Shown piece by piece: positions 13,049-23,913 of a stretch of DNA of 64,000 nt. Position 1 is the stretch's first letter; each line of letters opens with the position of its first letter. The position numbers and the translations under genes were made by a program. The stretch comes from Bilabrum cf. latius (lineage: Eukaryota; Bigyra: Bicosoecida; Bigyra; Bicosoecida). The stretch is taken from the NCBI GenBank assembly GCA_965178125.1, contig OZ237744.1:124001-188000 (forward strand), in the 5' to 3' direction. Below the pieces are notes generated by a model, which was given only the letters and a program-made list of their open reading frames with translations, had not been told where the DNA came from and made no database searches.

Positions 13049-14040
13049 TTAACCACCCAAATACAACCAGACATGGCATCGAACACAGAGCCGTCGCCAT
13101 ATGCCTGAATCCACCGATGGATTTGTCCACCAGCGGAGACACACAACGAATTCTGGGAGAAGCCGACGCCTGGATTGGCATTGTCGGCTGCACCGGGTTC
13201 GGTGCCTGTGCTGGTTGAGCAGCACAGCCCTGTTCAGGCGTCCTGGAGTGTCGTCTGCGCAGCGGAAGAAGAGCTAAATAGCTCTCGATTCCACTCGAGA
13301 TCCCTGTGGGGGCTGCGAAGTGGTTATGGCCCGTTCGCCGATGTGCGCGGGAAGGTCTACGACCAAACGGTCGGGAAGGTGTTTACCGCCTCCGACGCCC
13401 GTACTGTCATTTCAGCACGGGATTTCTTCCCTTGTGGAGAAAATGGGTTCTTTGAAGCCCTAGTCTTAGCATCTAATGCTTTGGCGCCGGTCTGCCTGCC
13501 GGAGAGCAGGGCGATTGGCTTCTGCACCGTTGGTGCCACCTATATCAGCCGGGCCCGGGGACACCGAGCTCGGGAAGACTCCCAGGAGGGGGAGCCTCGG
13601 AACTATTCACATATTTACGCTGACAGTTCCAGAGACGAGCATGATTGTGTGCGTGCTCGACCCTCAGAGGGATCGCGAGTCCGGACGATCCTGGAAGTGA
13701 CGTCGGAGGCTGGAGGGGCACTCCGTGGTGGGTCTGGACCGCGCATAATGCCGGGTCCACGCAGTATGCCTGTGTGTCTACGGATATCCGAAATAAAGGC
13801 TCCGGGACTGCTGCGAAGGAGGGCTTGAAGGCGACAAAGGGAGGTCCCAACATCAGGGCCGGTACATGGGGGGCCTTTGGTCTGAAAGGGTCGGGGGTCT
13901 TGTAGTCCTCTTATGAGGGCTCCTACCGCTGCAGGTGATCACCTGAGATATGGTGCATCTGTGGCGGGTTCGGTAACTTAACCCAACAATGTATTTCTGT
14001 ATTTCTGTATTTACCTACGGACAAGACGTTGCCGCGTTCT
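13049..14040. mobile_element. Possible degenerate mobile element sharing ends with the insertion in LRR gene A3
   Basis: Two segments match the 227-bp insertion at 45,856-46,082 in reverse orientation. About 38 nt around AACCACCCAAATACAACC at 13,060 matches with one mismatch, and 28 nt starting ACCTACGGACAAG at 14,013 matches with three. The segments are ~950 bp apart here and under 100 bp apart in the A3 copy, as expected for a longer element and an internally deleted derivative. The interior holds an open frame (13,175-13,828, +) and, in another frame, a short piece (GTIHIFTLT) reminiscent of FG-GAP repeats. No transposase motif is recognised and the true ends are unknown. Confidence 0.4.
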
Positions 14041-14163
14041 TAGAGGAAGGCGCCAGGTACCAGGAGCGTGCAGTGATTGCGCTGATACAGCGCAGTTGGA
14101 CAATGACATGGTTTTTGCAGAGGTGCTTGTGAATGAAGGGGACACAGCATTCACAGCGCTGAG

Positions 14164-14829
14164 TCACGTAGGCAGAGATGCCACGTGGATGTATGAGGAG
14201 TCATTGAGGGCAGGGCAGTCGAGCGCATCCAGGCGATTCGCCCACTGACTGCCGTTGAGCGGAGAGAGCCTCTCCCAAAGTGGATTCTGCGCCAAATCCT
14301 AGCGCAGCGACCTGAAGGCTCGAACAGGCCCCCAAAGCCTCCATCCGCAGGCGCCAAACCCACGACATCCGGATCCACGGGCCTGTCGGCGGAAAGCTGC
14401 GTCCCTCTGACGGAGCCTCTGTTCCCTGTCGGCGCCCACCTCTGGGGACGCTACGTATTGCCGCGTTGGTCCCGTGGCCATCGTCTGCCTTCCTCGCACC
14501 GCCTTGCGGAACTGGATGCGCGGCGTGCTGTCCACGGTCAGCGACAGACCCACCCGCGGGAGTAGGTCCTCCGACCTTAGCCTAACAGAGGCCCCCACTG
14601 ACACGGAGGGGTCTTCCCTGTGGCAGAGCACGGCGGCCACGCCCGAGTCATGAGTACCTACCTTGGCCTTGAGCAGCACACTACGGTTCAGCTGGAAGGA
14701 ACCGCCCACCCGTAGCTCCGGAGTGCGTCCGCCCACGCCCACGTCGATTGGCTGTGTGTACGACAGTCCCATGTCTGCGTAGCTGTAGATGTCCTTGACA
14801 TGGCCCGGTTCCAAGTGGAGCACCACCCA
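14164..14829 (-). pseudogene. TOM40/VDAC-like beta-barrel porin, C-terminal part (partial or broken)
   Basis: The open frame runs from just after an in-frame TGA (14,830-14,832) to a TGA at 14,164-14,166, with one internal TAG at 14,299 read as Gln. The first ~110 residues alternate like beta-strands of Porin_3 proteins: LRVGGSFQLNRSVLLKAKVG, then SGVAAVL, then PSVSVGASVRLRSEDLLPRVGLSLTV. This resembles the last strands of TOM40 (internal gain of a variable, low-charge strand, a D/E turn, then G.SLTV). The tail of ~110 residues is not porin-like. No N-terminal strands were found upstream. The 5' exons may be unrecognised, or this may be a pseudogene. The family call is from pattern only. Confidence 0.4.
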
Positions 14830-15665
14830 TCATGCCAAGGGCGATGGAGAGGATCCGGGACTAAGGGACTCAGCACAGCGAATATTGTAGTATTTTTTGT
14901 TTGTTTGGTACTGATTGAATTGATACCTGCCGGTAGGGAGCTCGCGTTCCCTTCGACGACATGATGGGTGGAGGTGAGGGCGGGCCGAGGGCGGCCGCCC
15001 TGTGGTGGTGCTGGCGGAGGGCCACCCCACACCATCACTGTCGCCGTCTTTCTCAGCAACTGCACCCGGTAGGTTACATAACGATGAAGTATGCCACAGA
15101 TCCATCAACTCTGTACGGTCAGTGGCAATCACTTCTAGTTATACCTCATTCTAGCACACTAAAGTGCACTTAACTATACCGGGGAGCTCGGCCCACCGGC
15201 ACTCACAAATAATAACAAAGAAGCATACAATAGTACCAAGTGATAGCTTTCTAGCAAGACAGTAGGACCAGATCAGTTGATCTGATCCGAATCTCTTTTT
15301 GTCTCTCTCACCGGCTCCTTGCTGTGTAGTCTCCCTGCGGAAGGGGTTGCTGTGTAGTGTCCGTTCAGCCACCTGGCTGGCTTCCCAGCTCGTGCTGGGC
15401 CGTCCCGGTATGGAAAGCCCGGCCCTACCTCTTATGTATACCTTGTCGGGACTCCCTTCGTGTTGGTTTCCCCCTTGGGGCTTCGCTGTATGCACCCCAG
15501 GATGCCGTTCGGCTTCGCCGATGGGTGAGATCTCGAAGGTGATGATGATGATTGAATGTAACGATAGATCTACGACTTTTTCACATAAATTTATCGTCTT
15601 TCCGAGCCTATCCGTGCCTATCCTGGCACACAAACTATCTAGAAGGTCTTAATTTTCCAAGCAGT
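14830..15665. other. Gene-poor spacer
   Basis: AT-richer than the flanking genes. A minus-strand open stretch (15,151-15,633) shows no recognisable domain, no convincing start and no link to the porin-like fragment. The 100 bp before 15,666 presumably contain the promoter of the FG-GAP gene. No regulatory motif can be singled out. Confidence 0.5.
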
Positions 15666-18600
15666 ATGCTTGGACGACTGTTGCGTCCCTCGAGCATCCA
15701 GCGCTGTTGCATGCTTGCAGGGATCGTGATATTGAGCACCGAATCGGCCAGGGCTGCACTACAACCAGGAGAAGGATCCACGCCGATGCGTATTGAGCTT
15801 GGACTGTAGCGAAACTCCAAACGATTGCGATCAGCGTCTGCTGGAATGCCCGTTCTCGACCAGGATGGCGAGTTTGGTTCGTCAGTGTGCGAACTGGGTG
15901 CGTCTCCCTACGGTGACGCTGACTTGATCGCCGTGGCTTCAAGTGAACAGGGCGAAGTGCACTTTCTGCATGTGTCTGCCAATGCCGACGCGGTGATTCT
16001 CGGTAGAAGCGTCTTTGTGGCAGGCACATCCAGCTTCACCCTGCGCGACACAAACTCATTCGGCTCCACCCTTGCCGGGTTACCGGACTTGGATGCGAAC
16101 GGCTGCCGTGACATGATCACAGGTATGCCAACAGGAAATGGGACCGTCGGCACGGCCGCAGTGCTGCGGCTAGGAGGGCCATACTGCGACGAGGTGCTAA
16201 ACGCTACACTTCTTGTTGCTGGCGAGAGCGAGCTAGAGGGCATTACGTAGCACAAGGAATTCGGCATATCTGTGGCAAGTCTGCTTACTGCGCCATTTCA
16301 TATCGATGGCGTCGCCCGGGTGGCCGTGAGCACAGTCAGCGGAGGAGGTGAAACAGGCCGCGGAGGAATTCACATCTTCGAGCTAGCCAGCAACGGCTCT
16401 GTCGTGGGCACCCCCACCCTCCTGGCGAACGGAACGACCAAGATCGGCGCCGGGGCAGGTGGATCAGGCGTGAAGCTCGACTTGGAAGAGGAAGACCTCA
16501 CCAGGGTGGGCACCGCCCTCGCCGTGCTCCCATACGAGGGTCCGTCAGGGCCGGGCACAAACCAGCGGGAGAGGCTGGTAGCGCAGGTATACAACGACGA
16601 CATTCAAGAGGTGGGCATCGCGGTTTTCGACATTGAGCACGTGCGAGGCATCGGGATTGCGCTCCACTCTTACACGGTAATCAACCCGTACAGCAGCAGC
16701 CAGCGCCCATTCGGCATGTGGACATACGACATGAGCTTCTTCGGCAACGCTATCGCAGGGGCCGGGGACGTGGATGGAGACGGCCACTGGGACCTGTTCG
16801 TGGGCGTGCCAGCGATCGGGAGCAACGAGGGCGGCGCTGCGGTGATCCGGCTGGACGGCTCAATCCATCCGATCGAGGCGCGGGTGCTGGCCGAGAGCTC
16901 CGCAGCGGTCTGGAACACTGACTTCGAGACAAATGAATACTTTGGAAGCTCTGCAGCCCTCGTGAACTCGTCGAGTTTCGGGAGGCGCATCCTGGTGGGC
17001 AGCACTGGCTTCGACTCGGACACTGGCGCGCTCCACGTTCTCAACCGTATCGAAAACTCCATGGTGGGTGGCTACAAGGGTGACGGGTATCTCCTATTGG
17101 CGCAGGAGACGGAGGAGCTGGGTCCGCAGCTGCAAAAGATCGGAGTCACGGAGCTGCGGGAGGACGGCGAGTTCGGGCTGGCCGTGGCCACGTGCGGGGA
17201 CTGGGACGGCGACGGGGTAGAGGACTTGTTCGTGGGGCAGCCGGACATCAGCAACGAAGACACTGGGGCGGTATACGGCCTGTACATGCACCCCAACGGA
17301 ACGGTCAAAGAGGCGTTTGTTATCCATGGTGAGGACAGCGAGTTGAGCGGGTTCGGAATTAACAAGGACTCCGAGTTCGGCATCGGCCTGGCCTGCTTCA
17401 TGGAGCCCGACGTGCCCGAGAATCCATCCCCGTACGCGGGTCTCCTGCGCCTGGCGGTCGGGGCCACCAAGCACGGGACGGATGGAGTCGTCTTCGAAAT
17501 GGCGCTGCATCCCTCCAACGGAAGCATTGCCCACGGAATGGTGGCGGTGATCGACACTGCTGATCCGGTCGTGAACGGTGCCTCGAACGACGACGACATG
17601 GGCAGCGGCCTGGCATACCTCAGGAACGCCACGATCATAGTCGTGGGCCAGGACGAGAGCAAGAACGTTCTCATCCTGCGGCGTGCTCGAAATGGGACTC
17701 TTGGGCAGGTAGACGAGCTCCATGAGCTTTCCCAATCGTTCGTGGGCGACAGCTCCGACGATTACTTTGGCAACGGAATCTCTGCTTACAGCGACTGGAA
17801 CGGCGACGGGCTGGAGGACTTGCTCGTCAGTTCGGAGAACGGCCACTCCAGCGAATCGGGGGAGGTCTTTCTCGTGGCTCTGGATGTCGACGGGGCGCCC
17901 ATCGCGTACAAGGCCGTGCGCGGGGACACAGAGGGAAGGGCGCTCGTTGGCGTGACGAAAGATGGCGATTTCGGAACCAGCGTCGAGCGGGCGGGCGACC
18001 TGGACGGAAACGGCGTGGAGGACATAATCGTGGGTGCGGACGAGGACCGTGCCCCTGGCGGCAACACCGGAAGCATGTATGTTATCTTCATGGGGGAGGG
18101 CGGAGAGGCCCTGGACTCTTTCAAGATCTTTGGGGCGAACTTTGGAGGTACTGTGATGGAGCAGGACGCCATCGGAGACTCGGTGGGAATACTCAGGGGC
18201 TGCAAAGTGCCTGTGCAGGACCCCGAGAGGGCAGCACTCGAGTACTGCTTCGTGATCGGAGCGAGCGACATGCACTCCCCCAGCGACGAGTCCGGTGGCG
18301 TGTGGCTCGTGGCTCCCTTTGGGTCGCAAGAGATGCGAGTTTCAGTCACTGACGTAGAGAGCGGGAATCTGACGCTTACTGCAGAGGCCATGAGCCCCAA
18401 CGTGACCTCACGATTGTATGGCCAGGCACAGGCCAGCTACGTGGGTGACTACGATGGCGACGGGGAGCAGGAGGCTGCAATGGCCGGCGTTGATGCAGAA
18501 TACACCAGCTAGGGCGGCAGCATCCTCCTGCGTCTGTCAAACGGTACAAGCAGTCCCATCACTGCCCGTATCGAGGCTCCCGCGGGCCAACCCGCGTCGC

Positions 18601-21600
18601 TAGCGATGAGCTTCTCTGGGGCTGTCTCATCCGCTGGGCTCGTGGACGGAGATGCCGCGGAGGACATCGTGACTGTGACAGTGAACGGCAGCACCTCCGG
18701 CACCGAGCCTGCGCTGACAATCGTGCTCATGGCTCCCAATGCGGCGGCGGGGGCTCCCGGATCGCCGGTCCGCGCCAGTGACATCGTGGTGACGTGTTCC
18801 ATCGTCGCGCGATCCGTGTGCGGCTTGGGCGATGTTGACGGCGACGGGACCCCGGACGTGGCTGCTGGTGATCCGCTGCATGACAAGCCAGCTGGCGAGG
18901 ACCGTGGCCTGGTGACCATCGCGTTCTTGCGTGAGAACGGAACCGTCAGGCACTCCGTTGAGCTGTCTCTGGGCCGCACCCCAGGTCTTGAGGAGTCGTA
19001 TGCGTACGATGGAGATGCCCTGGGCTTCAGTTTGGCTGGCCTGGGCGACATCAACGGAGATGGTGTGCCCGACCTCGCTGCAGGGGCTCCACGCGACGGG
19101 AGCTACCACAGCGACGAAGAGCCCGGGATGATTTGGTTGTTCATGCTGAATGCCGACGGCTCGGTGCTGCGCGCCCGCAAGATCTCCAAGGTCTTTGACC
19201 CCCTCGTGTTCGCGACGGAGAGCGACTCGAGACTCGGCCTCGTGATCGGACGGGCTAGCGATCTCGACAACGATGGGGTGCCAGACATCCTGGTGGGGCC
19301 GTTCAAAGACAACAGCACAGAGGTGCACGGCCTGCTGTTGCGGCGGTCGGGAGACGTCAAGGAGCAGTTCAAGGTGGTGATCGAGGCTCCGGCTGAGCTA
19401 GGATCAGGTGGTTCGGTGGATCGCGTGCTCTCAGTCGAAGCAGCGAGGGGTGCCCAGCTGCAGGGCAGGCGGCTCCAGTCCGGCCAGCCCCTCACTAGCA
19501 CGAGGATGCTGCGAGGAGGCCCTTCACAGACCTATGGCCGCAATCTCAGCGCAGTGAGCTTTGGATCTGGAATTCTGGCTCTCGGTGCGCTCACGGATGC
19601 GAACAGTGACACTCGGCATGGAGCTATGGAGATCTCATTCGTGTCGGAGCCTATCATTCCCAACCTGCCCTCGTCGTCGCCTACCACCAGCATGGCGCCC
19701 TCCGTGAGCCCCAGCCCCAGTGCCAGCAACACTCCCAGCCCCAGTGCCAGCAACACAGTGACGCCGACGTCGTCCGCAAGCTCCAGCATGACACCCTCCG
19801 TGAGCCCCAGCAACACAGTGACGCCGACGTCGTCCGCGAGCTCCAGCATGACGCCCTCCGTGAGCCCCAGCAACACAGTGACGCCGATGTCGTCCGCGAG
19901 CTCCAGCATGACACCCTCCGTGAGCCCCAGCTTCGGGACCAGCCGCAGCCCCAGTGCCAGTGCCAACCCCAGTGCCAGCAACACAGTGACGCCGACGTCG
20001 TCCGCGAGCTCCAGCATGACACCCTCCGTGAGCCCCAGCAACACAGTGACGCCGACGTCGTCCGCAAGCTCCAGCATGACACCCTCCGTGAGCCCCAGCT
20101 TCGGGACCAGCCGCAGCCCCAGTCCCAGTGCCAGCAACACTCCCAGTAACACAGTGACGCCGACGTCGTCCGCGAGCTCCAGCATGACACCCTCCGTGAG
20201 CCCCAGCTTCGGGACCAGCCGGAGCCCCAGTGCCAGTGCCAACCCCAGTGCCAGCAACACAGTGACGCCGACGTCATCCGCGAGCTCCAGCATGACACCC
20301 TCCGTGAGCCCCAGCTTCGGGACCAGCCGGAGCCCCAGCCCCAGTGCCAGCAACACTACCAGCCCCAGTGCCAGCAACACTACCAGCCCCAGTGCCAGCA
20401 ACACCACCAGCCCCAGTGCCAGCAACACTACCAGCCCCAGTGCCAGCAACACTACCAGCCCCAGTGCCAGCAACACTACCAGCCCCAGTGCCAGCAACAC
20501 TACCAGCCCCAGTGCCAGCAACACCACCAGCCCCAGTGCCAGCAACACTACCAGCCCCAGTGCCAGCAACACTACCAGCCCCAGTGCCAGCAACACTACC
20601 AGCCCCAGTGCCAGCAACACTACCAGCCCCAGTGCCAGCAACACTACCAGCCCCAGTGCCAGCAACACCACCAGCCCCAGTGCCAGCAACACTACCAGCC
20701 CCAGTGCCAGCAACACTACCAGCCCCAGTGCCAGCAACACTACCAGCCCCAGTGCCAGCAACACTACCAGCCCCAGTGCCAGCAACACCACCAGCCCCAG
20801 TGCCAGCAACACTACCAGCCCCAGTGCCAGCAACACTACCAGCCCCAGTGCCAGCAACACTACCAGCCCCAGTGCCAGCAACACTACCAGCCCCAGTGCC
20901 AGCAACACTACCAGCCCCAGTGCCAGCAACACTACCAGCCCCAGTGCCAGCAACACTACCAGCCCCAGTGCCAGCAACACTACCAGCCCCAGTGCCAGCC
21001 CCAGTGCCAGCCCCAGTGCCAGCAACACAGTGACGCCGACTGCGATGCCGAGCTCCAGCATAACGCCGACTACAAGCCCCGGGGATCCAGTTTTCAGCCC
21101 CAACACGGAACCAAGCATCAGCGCTAGCCCGAAGCTCACCTGCACCAGCAGTCTCTGCATGCAAGGATTCTGCCTAGATCTGCCCGGGTAGTAGCCCTCG
21201 TTCATCTGTAAGTGCAACCAGGGCTACACGAGGGGAGCGCTTGGTTTGTGCACGCAGGCTATTCCTCAAGACCCGTGTGTGAGCAGCAGCTGTAGCAACG
21301 GCACGTGCATCGTCAATTCCAAGGCACCGGGTGCCTTCTACTGCGATTGCATGGATGGGTGGGGGCTGGATGCCAGTGGATCGTGCACTGTACAGATGGG
21401 TCCCTGCGATCCTAACCCTTGCAGGCACGGCGGCGAATGCACCGAGCGTCAAGATGACGGCTTCGAGTGCACTTGTCCGGATGGCAAAGAGGGGCTTCGG
21501 TGCGAGAGAATCGTGGTGCGAGGTGTCTGCGCCTCTTAGCCGTGCGGCGAGAGGGGGCTGTGTCTGGAGGATAATGCGTCGAGCCGTGGGTTTACCTGCA

Positions 21601-22742
21601 TGTGCGACCCTGGTTTTGGGACCGTCAGAGACGCAGGATGTCTGGCTGTCGAGAGCACTGGGACGCTTGCCTCCTGCAGTGATGGAATTCTGAACGGGGA
21701 GGAGACCGACGTTGACTGCGGCTTCGTATCAGCTGGAGATGATTCCTGCGCTCTTTGCGGGGCTGGATCAAGTTGCATCTCTACGGAGAATTGTGGCGAG
21801 GAGCTGGTCTGCAGGGAGTAGGGGAGTACCTGCGGGCCTGCAGAGCAGCCGGTCGGCATGTATGTAGAGGCTTCGGGTCTCCAGCTGCTGGGACTGTCTG
21901 TATTTCAGTTCCGCGCGATGCTTGAAGAACCTTTCAAGCAGGCGATAATGGCGGGACTGGCTTGCGATGAGGTGATCATTGAGCGTGTTGAACAACCTTC
22001 CCAAGCGGGTGGCCGCCGCGCGATGGCACCTGCCAGTCCCTTCCGTATCCAAAGGTCCCTGCAGGGAATGAATAGCTCGTCTCTGGGCGTGGAGGTGGAT
22101 TTTAGCATGCGCTTTGCTGCTGGAAAAGACGAGTTTGAGGCGCAGCTGGCTAGTGCAGCATATCTGCGGAGCGAGCCGCAGCAAGGCGGCAATGGGTTGT
22201 TGGAGGACCTGCAAGCAGCAGCACCTGCACTTGCAACGAGACTGCAGGTGTCTGCTGATGACATTGAGGTGACGAGCGAGCTGGTCGTTGAGGCAAGGGT
22301 CGTGGTGAGCGTGCCATCTACTAGTAGCATCCAGCCTTCGCCTCCTGCAGAGTCGCCCAGCGACGACGGCAGCAAGGAGGGAATCTCTACTGCAGCAATC
22401 GCAGGGATGGCAGTTGCCATCGTGGTCATGGTAGGAGTGGGAAGTGCTCTGTATTTCTATTACTGTCGGCAGCCCGCTCAACAAGCCGACCGCAGTGCAG
22501 CCATTAGAGCCGCGGACGAGCAGGCGGTGGCGAAGCCAGCCAGAGCTGAGCTAGACGTATCTGTATTAAACCCCATAAGCAGCGCTCCCTAGATCCAGAG
22601 GAGTGGGCCTAAGCCTGCTAAGCGATTATCGATCCAGTTGGGGTCCCGGGCTGGTGCAAAGAACGTGCTTCGAATCGACTACGAGAGGAGCAGGGCAGGA
22701 GGCCGGAGCACAGTGCGGCGCTCCCGCGGATAGGAAATCTGA
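15666..22742 (+). CDS. Giant FG-GAP (integrin-alpha-like) surface protein with Ser/Pro stalk, EGF-like domains and TM helix
   Basis: Single exon of 2,359 codons from ATG 15666 to TGA 22740. In-frame TAGs lie at 15807, 16248, 18510, 21189, 21192, 21537, 21819, 22590 and 22731. The N-terminus has a signal-like stretch (MLAGIVILSTESARA from residue 16). Residues ~50-1300 hold many FG-GAP units with Ca-binding loops such as DWDGDGVEDLFVG, DVDGDGHWDLFVG, DLDGNGVEDIIVG, DVDGDGTPDVAAG and DINGDGVPDLAAG, which predict a beta-propeller ectodomain. Residues ~1335-1795 are the Ser/Pro stalk, including ~27 TSPSASNT octads. EGF-like repeats follow at ~1870-1985, then a ~220-residue membrane-proximal domain, a TM helix at ~2240-2266 and a basic tail. 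Downstream of the stalk it is almost identical to the protein at 8,123. Probably a cell-surface adhesion or scale/wall protein; the ligand is unknown. Confidence 0.85.
19680..20345 (+). repeat. Ser/Pro stalk repeats, complex part
   Basis: Units encoding SNTVTPTSSASSSMTPSVSP alternate with FGTSRSPS blocks inside the FG-GAP gene. They are related to, but ordered differently from, the stalk repeats at 8,640-10,420. Synonymous differences between units (gtcg/gtca, ccgc/ccgg) show independent array histories. Confidence 0.9.
20346..20995 (+). repeat. 24-bp tandem array, about 27 copies, encoding TSPSASNT
   Basis: A nearly perfect 24-nt minisatellite inside the FG-GAP gene. Variation is almost limited to one synonymous position (ACT/ACC in the Thr codon), and the ACC variant recurs at spaced intervals, which suggests expansion of multi-unit blocks. 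Because 24 is a multiple of 3, copy-number changes preserve frame. All six frames are open here, so ORFs in other frames are artefacts. Confidence 0.95.
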
Positions 22743-22810
22743 ACGCTTGCAGGCTGTTTGGCCTCTTTTTGGATCTAAGGATTACCGTGAAAACTGCTGT
22801 CGAAGGCTTG
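21050..22810 (+). repeat. Segmental duplication: EGF-TM module (copy 2 of 10,375-12,130)
   Basis: About 1.75 kb from the end of the stalk through the EGF-like domains, TM helix, stop codon and first ~60 bp of 3' flank is highly similar to 10,375-12,130. All TAG codons are at matching positions, including the tandem TAG-TAG after LPG and the one three codons before the TGA. Differences are scattered substitutions plus a few small indels. Confidence 0.95.
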
Positions 22811-23913
22811 CGATCCAGCCGTCCCGGCACGACCTCGTTGCACGACGTGAGAGTGTCCTTGATTGCCCACTCGAGCTCCTGGCTCTGAGATCACACATTG
22901 TACACAGCACCCTAATCTCGCACACAGTCACACATGGTTGCAGTTGGTTTCCTCCGAGAGCCCATCCTCAAAGTTACCAAAAAAGAAAAACTTAGAGCAA
23001 GAGGTTAATAAAGCGAAAACTGGCGAACGCTGCCCCTCAGCGCCCGAATAGCACGCGGCTTGATTGCCGCTCGAGTCTAATTGTGACCTCTCAACTTCCA
23101 CATCCGCATGTGGTCGGTGATCCGATCCCCCTGATCCGAGTCACTCGTCACACATGCCCAACCCACACCTGCCCGGCCTGTGCCTCCCCCTTCCTATCCG
23201 CCTCATCAACCCAATGACCCCACCGATCATCTTCTCCTCCACTACTTCCTCTCCCGTTCCGGTGAACCGTCGTCCCCCCCCTCCCTCTGCTCTACCCTCC
23301 CCAACCCCTCCATTCGCCCCGCCCCCCACCCCACCCCTGCGCTTCCCCCCCCTAGCTGCTCTCTCTCTCTCACTCCTCCGCATCGCTACGTCGCATCCGA
23401 GCCTGCTCCTCGAGCGGGTCCTGCGCCCACCGAGCGATCTCAATCTCAGAGACCTTGCTGGCCTCACTAACCATGCTCCGTGGAGGATGCGCCGGGGTGT
23501 TGCTCAGCTTCAGGCCGGCCATGTCGCACGGCTATCAGCCCTCTGTATGCCAATCTTGGTGGCCCTGCCTCCGAGGGCGTATGCTGGGCAGAAGGCGCCC
23601 TCCAGGGCCGATGCATTGGCACGGGCCAGCATCTCCCTCAACTCAGTGAGTCAACTGACCTCGGTGCCGCCTCTTTGCAGCGACACCCAGGAGGCAGACC
23701 TCCAGAGGATATCGCTCTCTGGCGTGGCCATGCGGAGTCCGTTGCATTTCAATAGGACCGCGTAGTCAAGCCTCTTGGTTGTACTATTAATGCCAATATC
23801 GCATCGCCCTCGAAAGTCGCGTGTTGATTGAATCCGATATCATCTGGGTGCACGCTATAATTGACAGTACTGTTCGGATCACCAATAGTCGAATAGTTTG
23901 GTAAATAGTAACT
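22811..23913. other. Spacer with inverted-repeat copy 2 and a leader-like fragment
   Basis: 23,020-23,260 is the inverted partner of 12,640-12,905. About 23,470-23,650 repeats the leader-like fragment of 12,255-12,440. In one frame it reads MRRGVAQLQAGHVARL, then a hydrophobic stretch ending PPRAYAGQKAP, then a GTGAGT...TTTGCAG pair only ~35 nt apart. No complete gene can be defined. The last 70 bp before 23,914 are shared with the pseudogene at 6,815 and probably include the hydrolase promoter. Confidence 0.5.

Noticed and set aside
20346-20995. Regular 24-bp repeats as a possible CRISPR array
   Set aside because: No spacers: the units are directly adjacent, coding and in frame.
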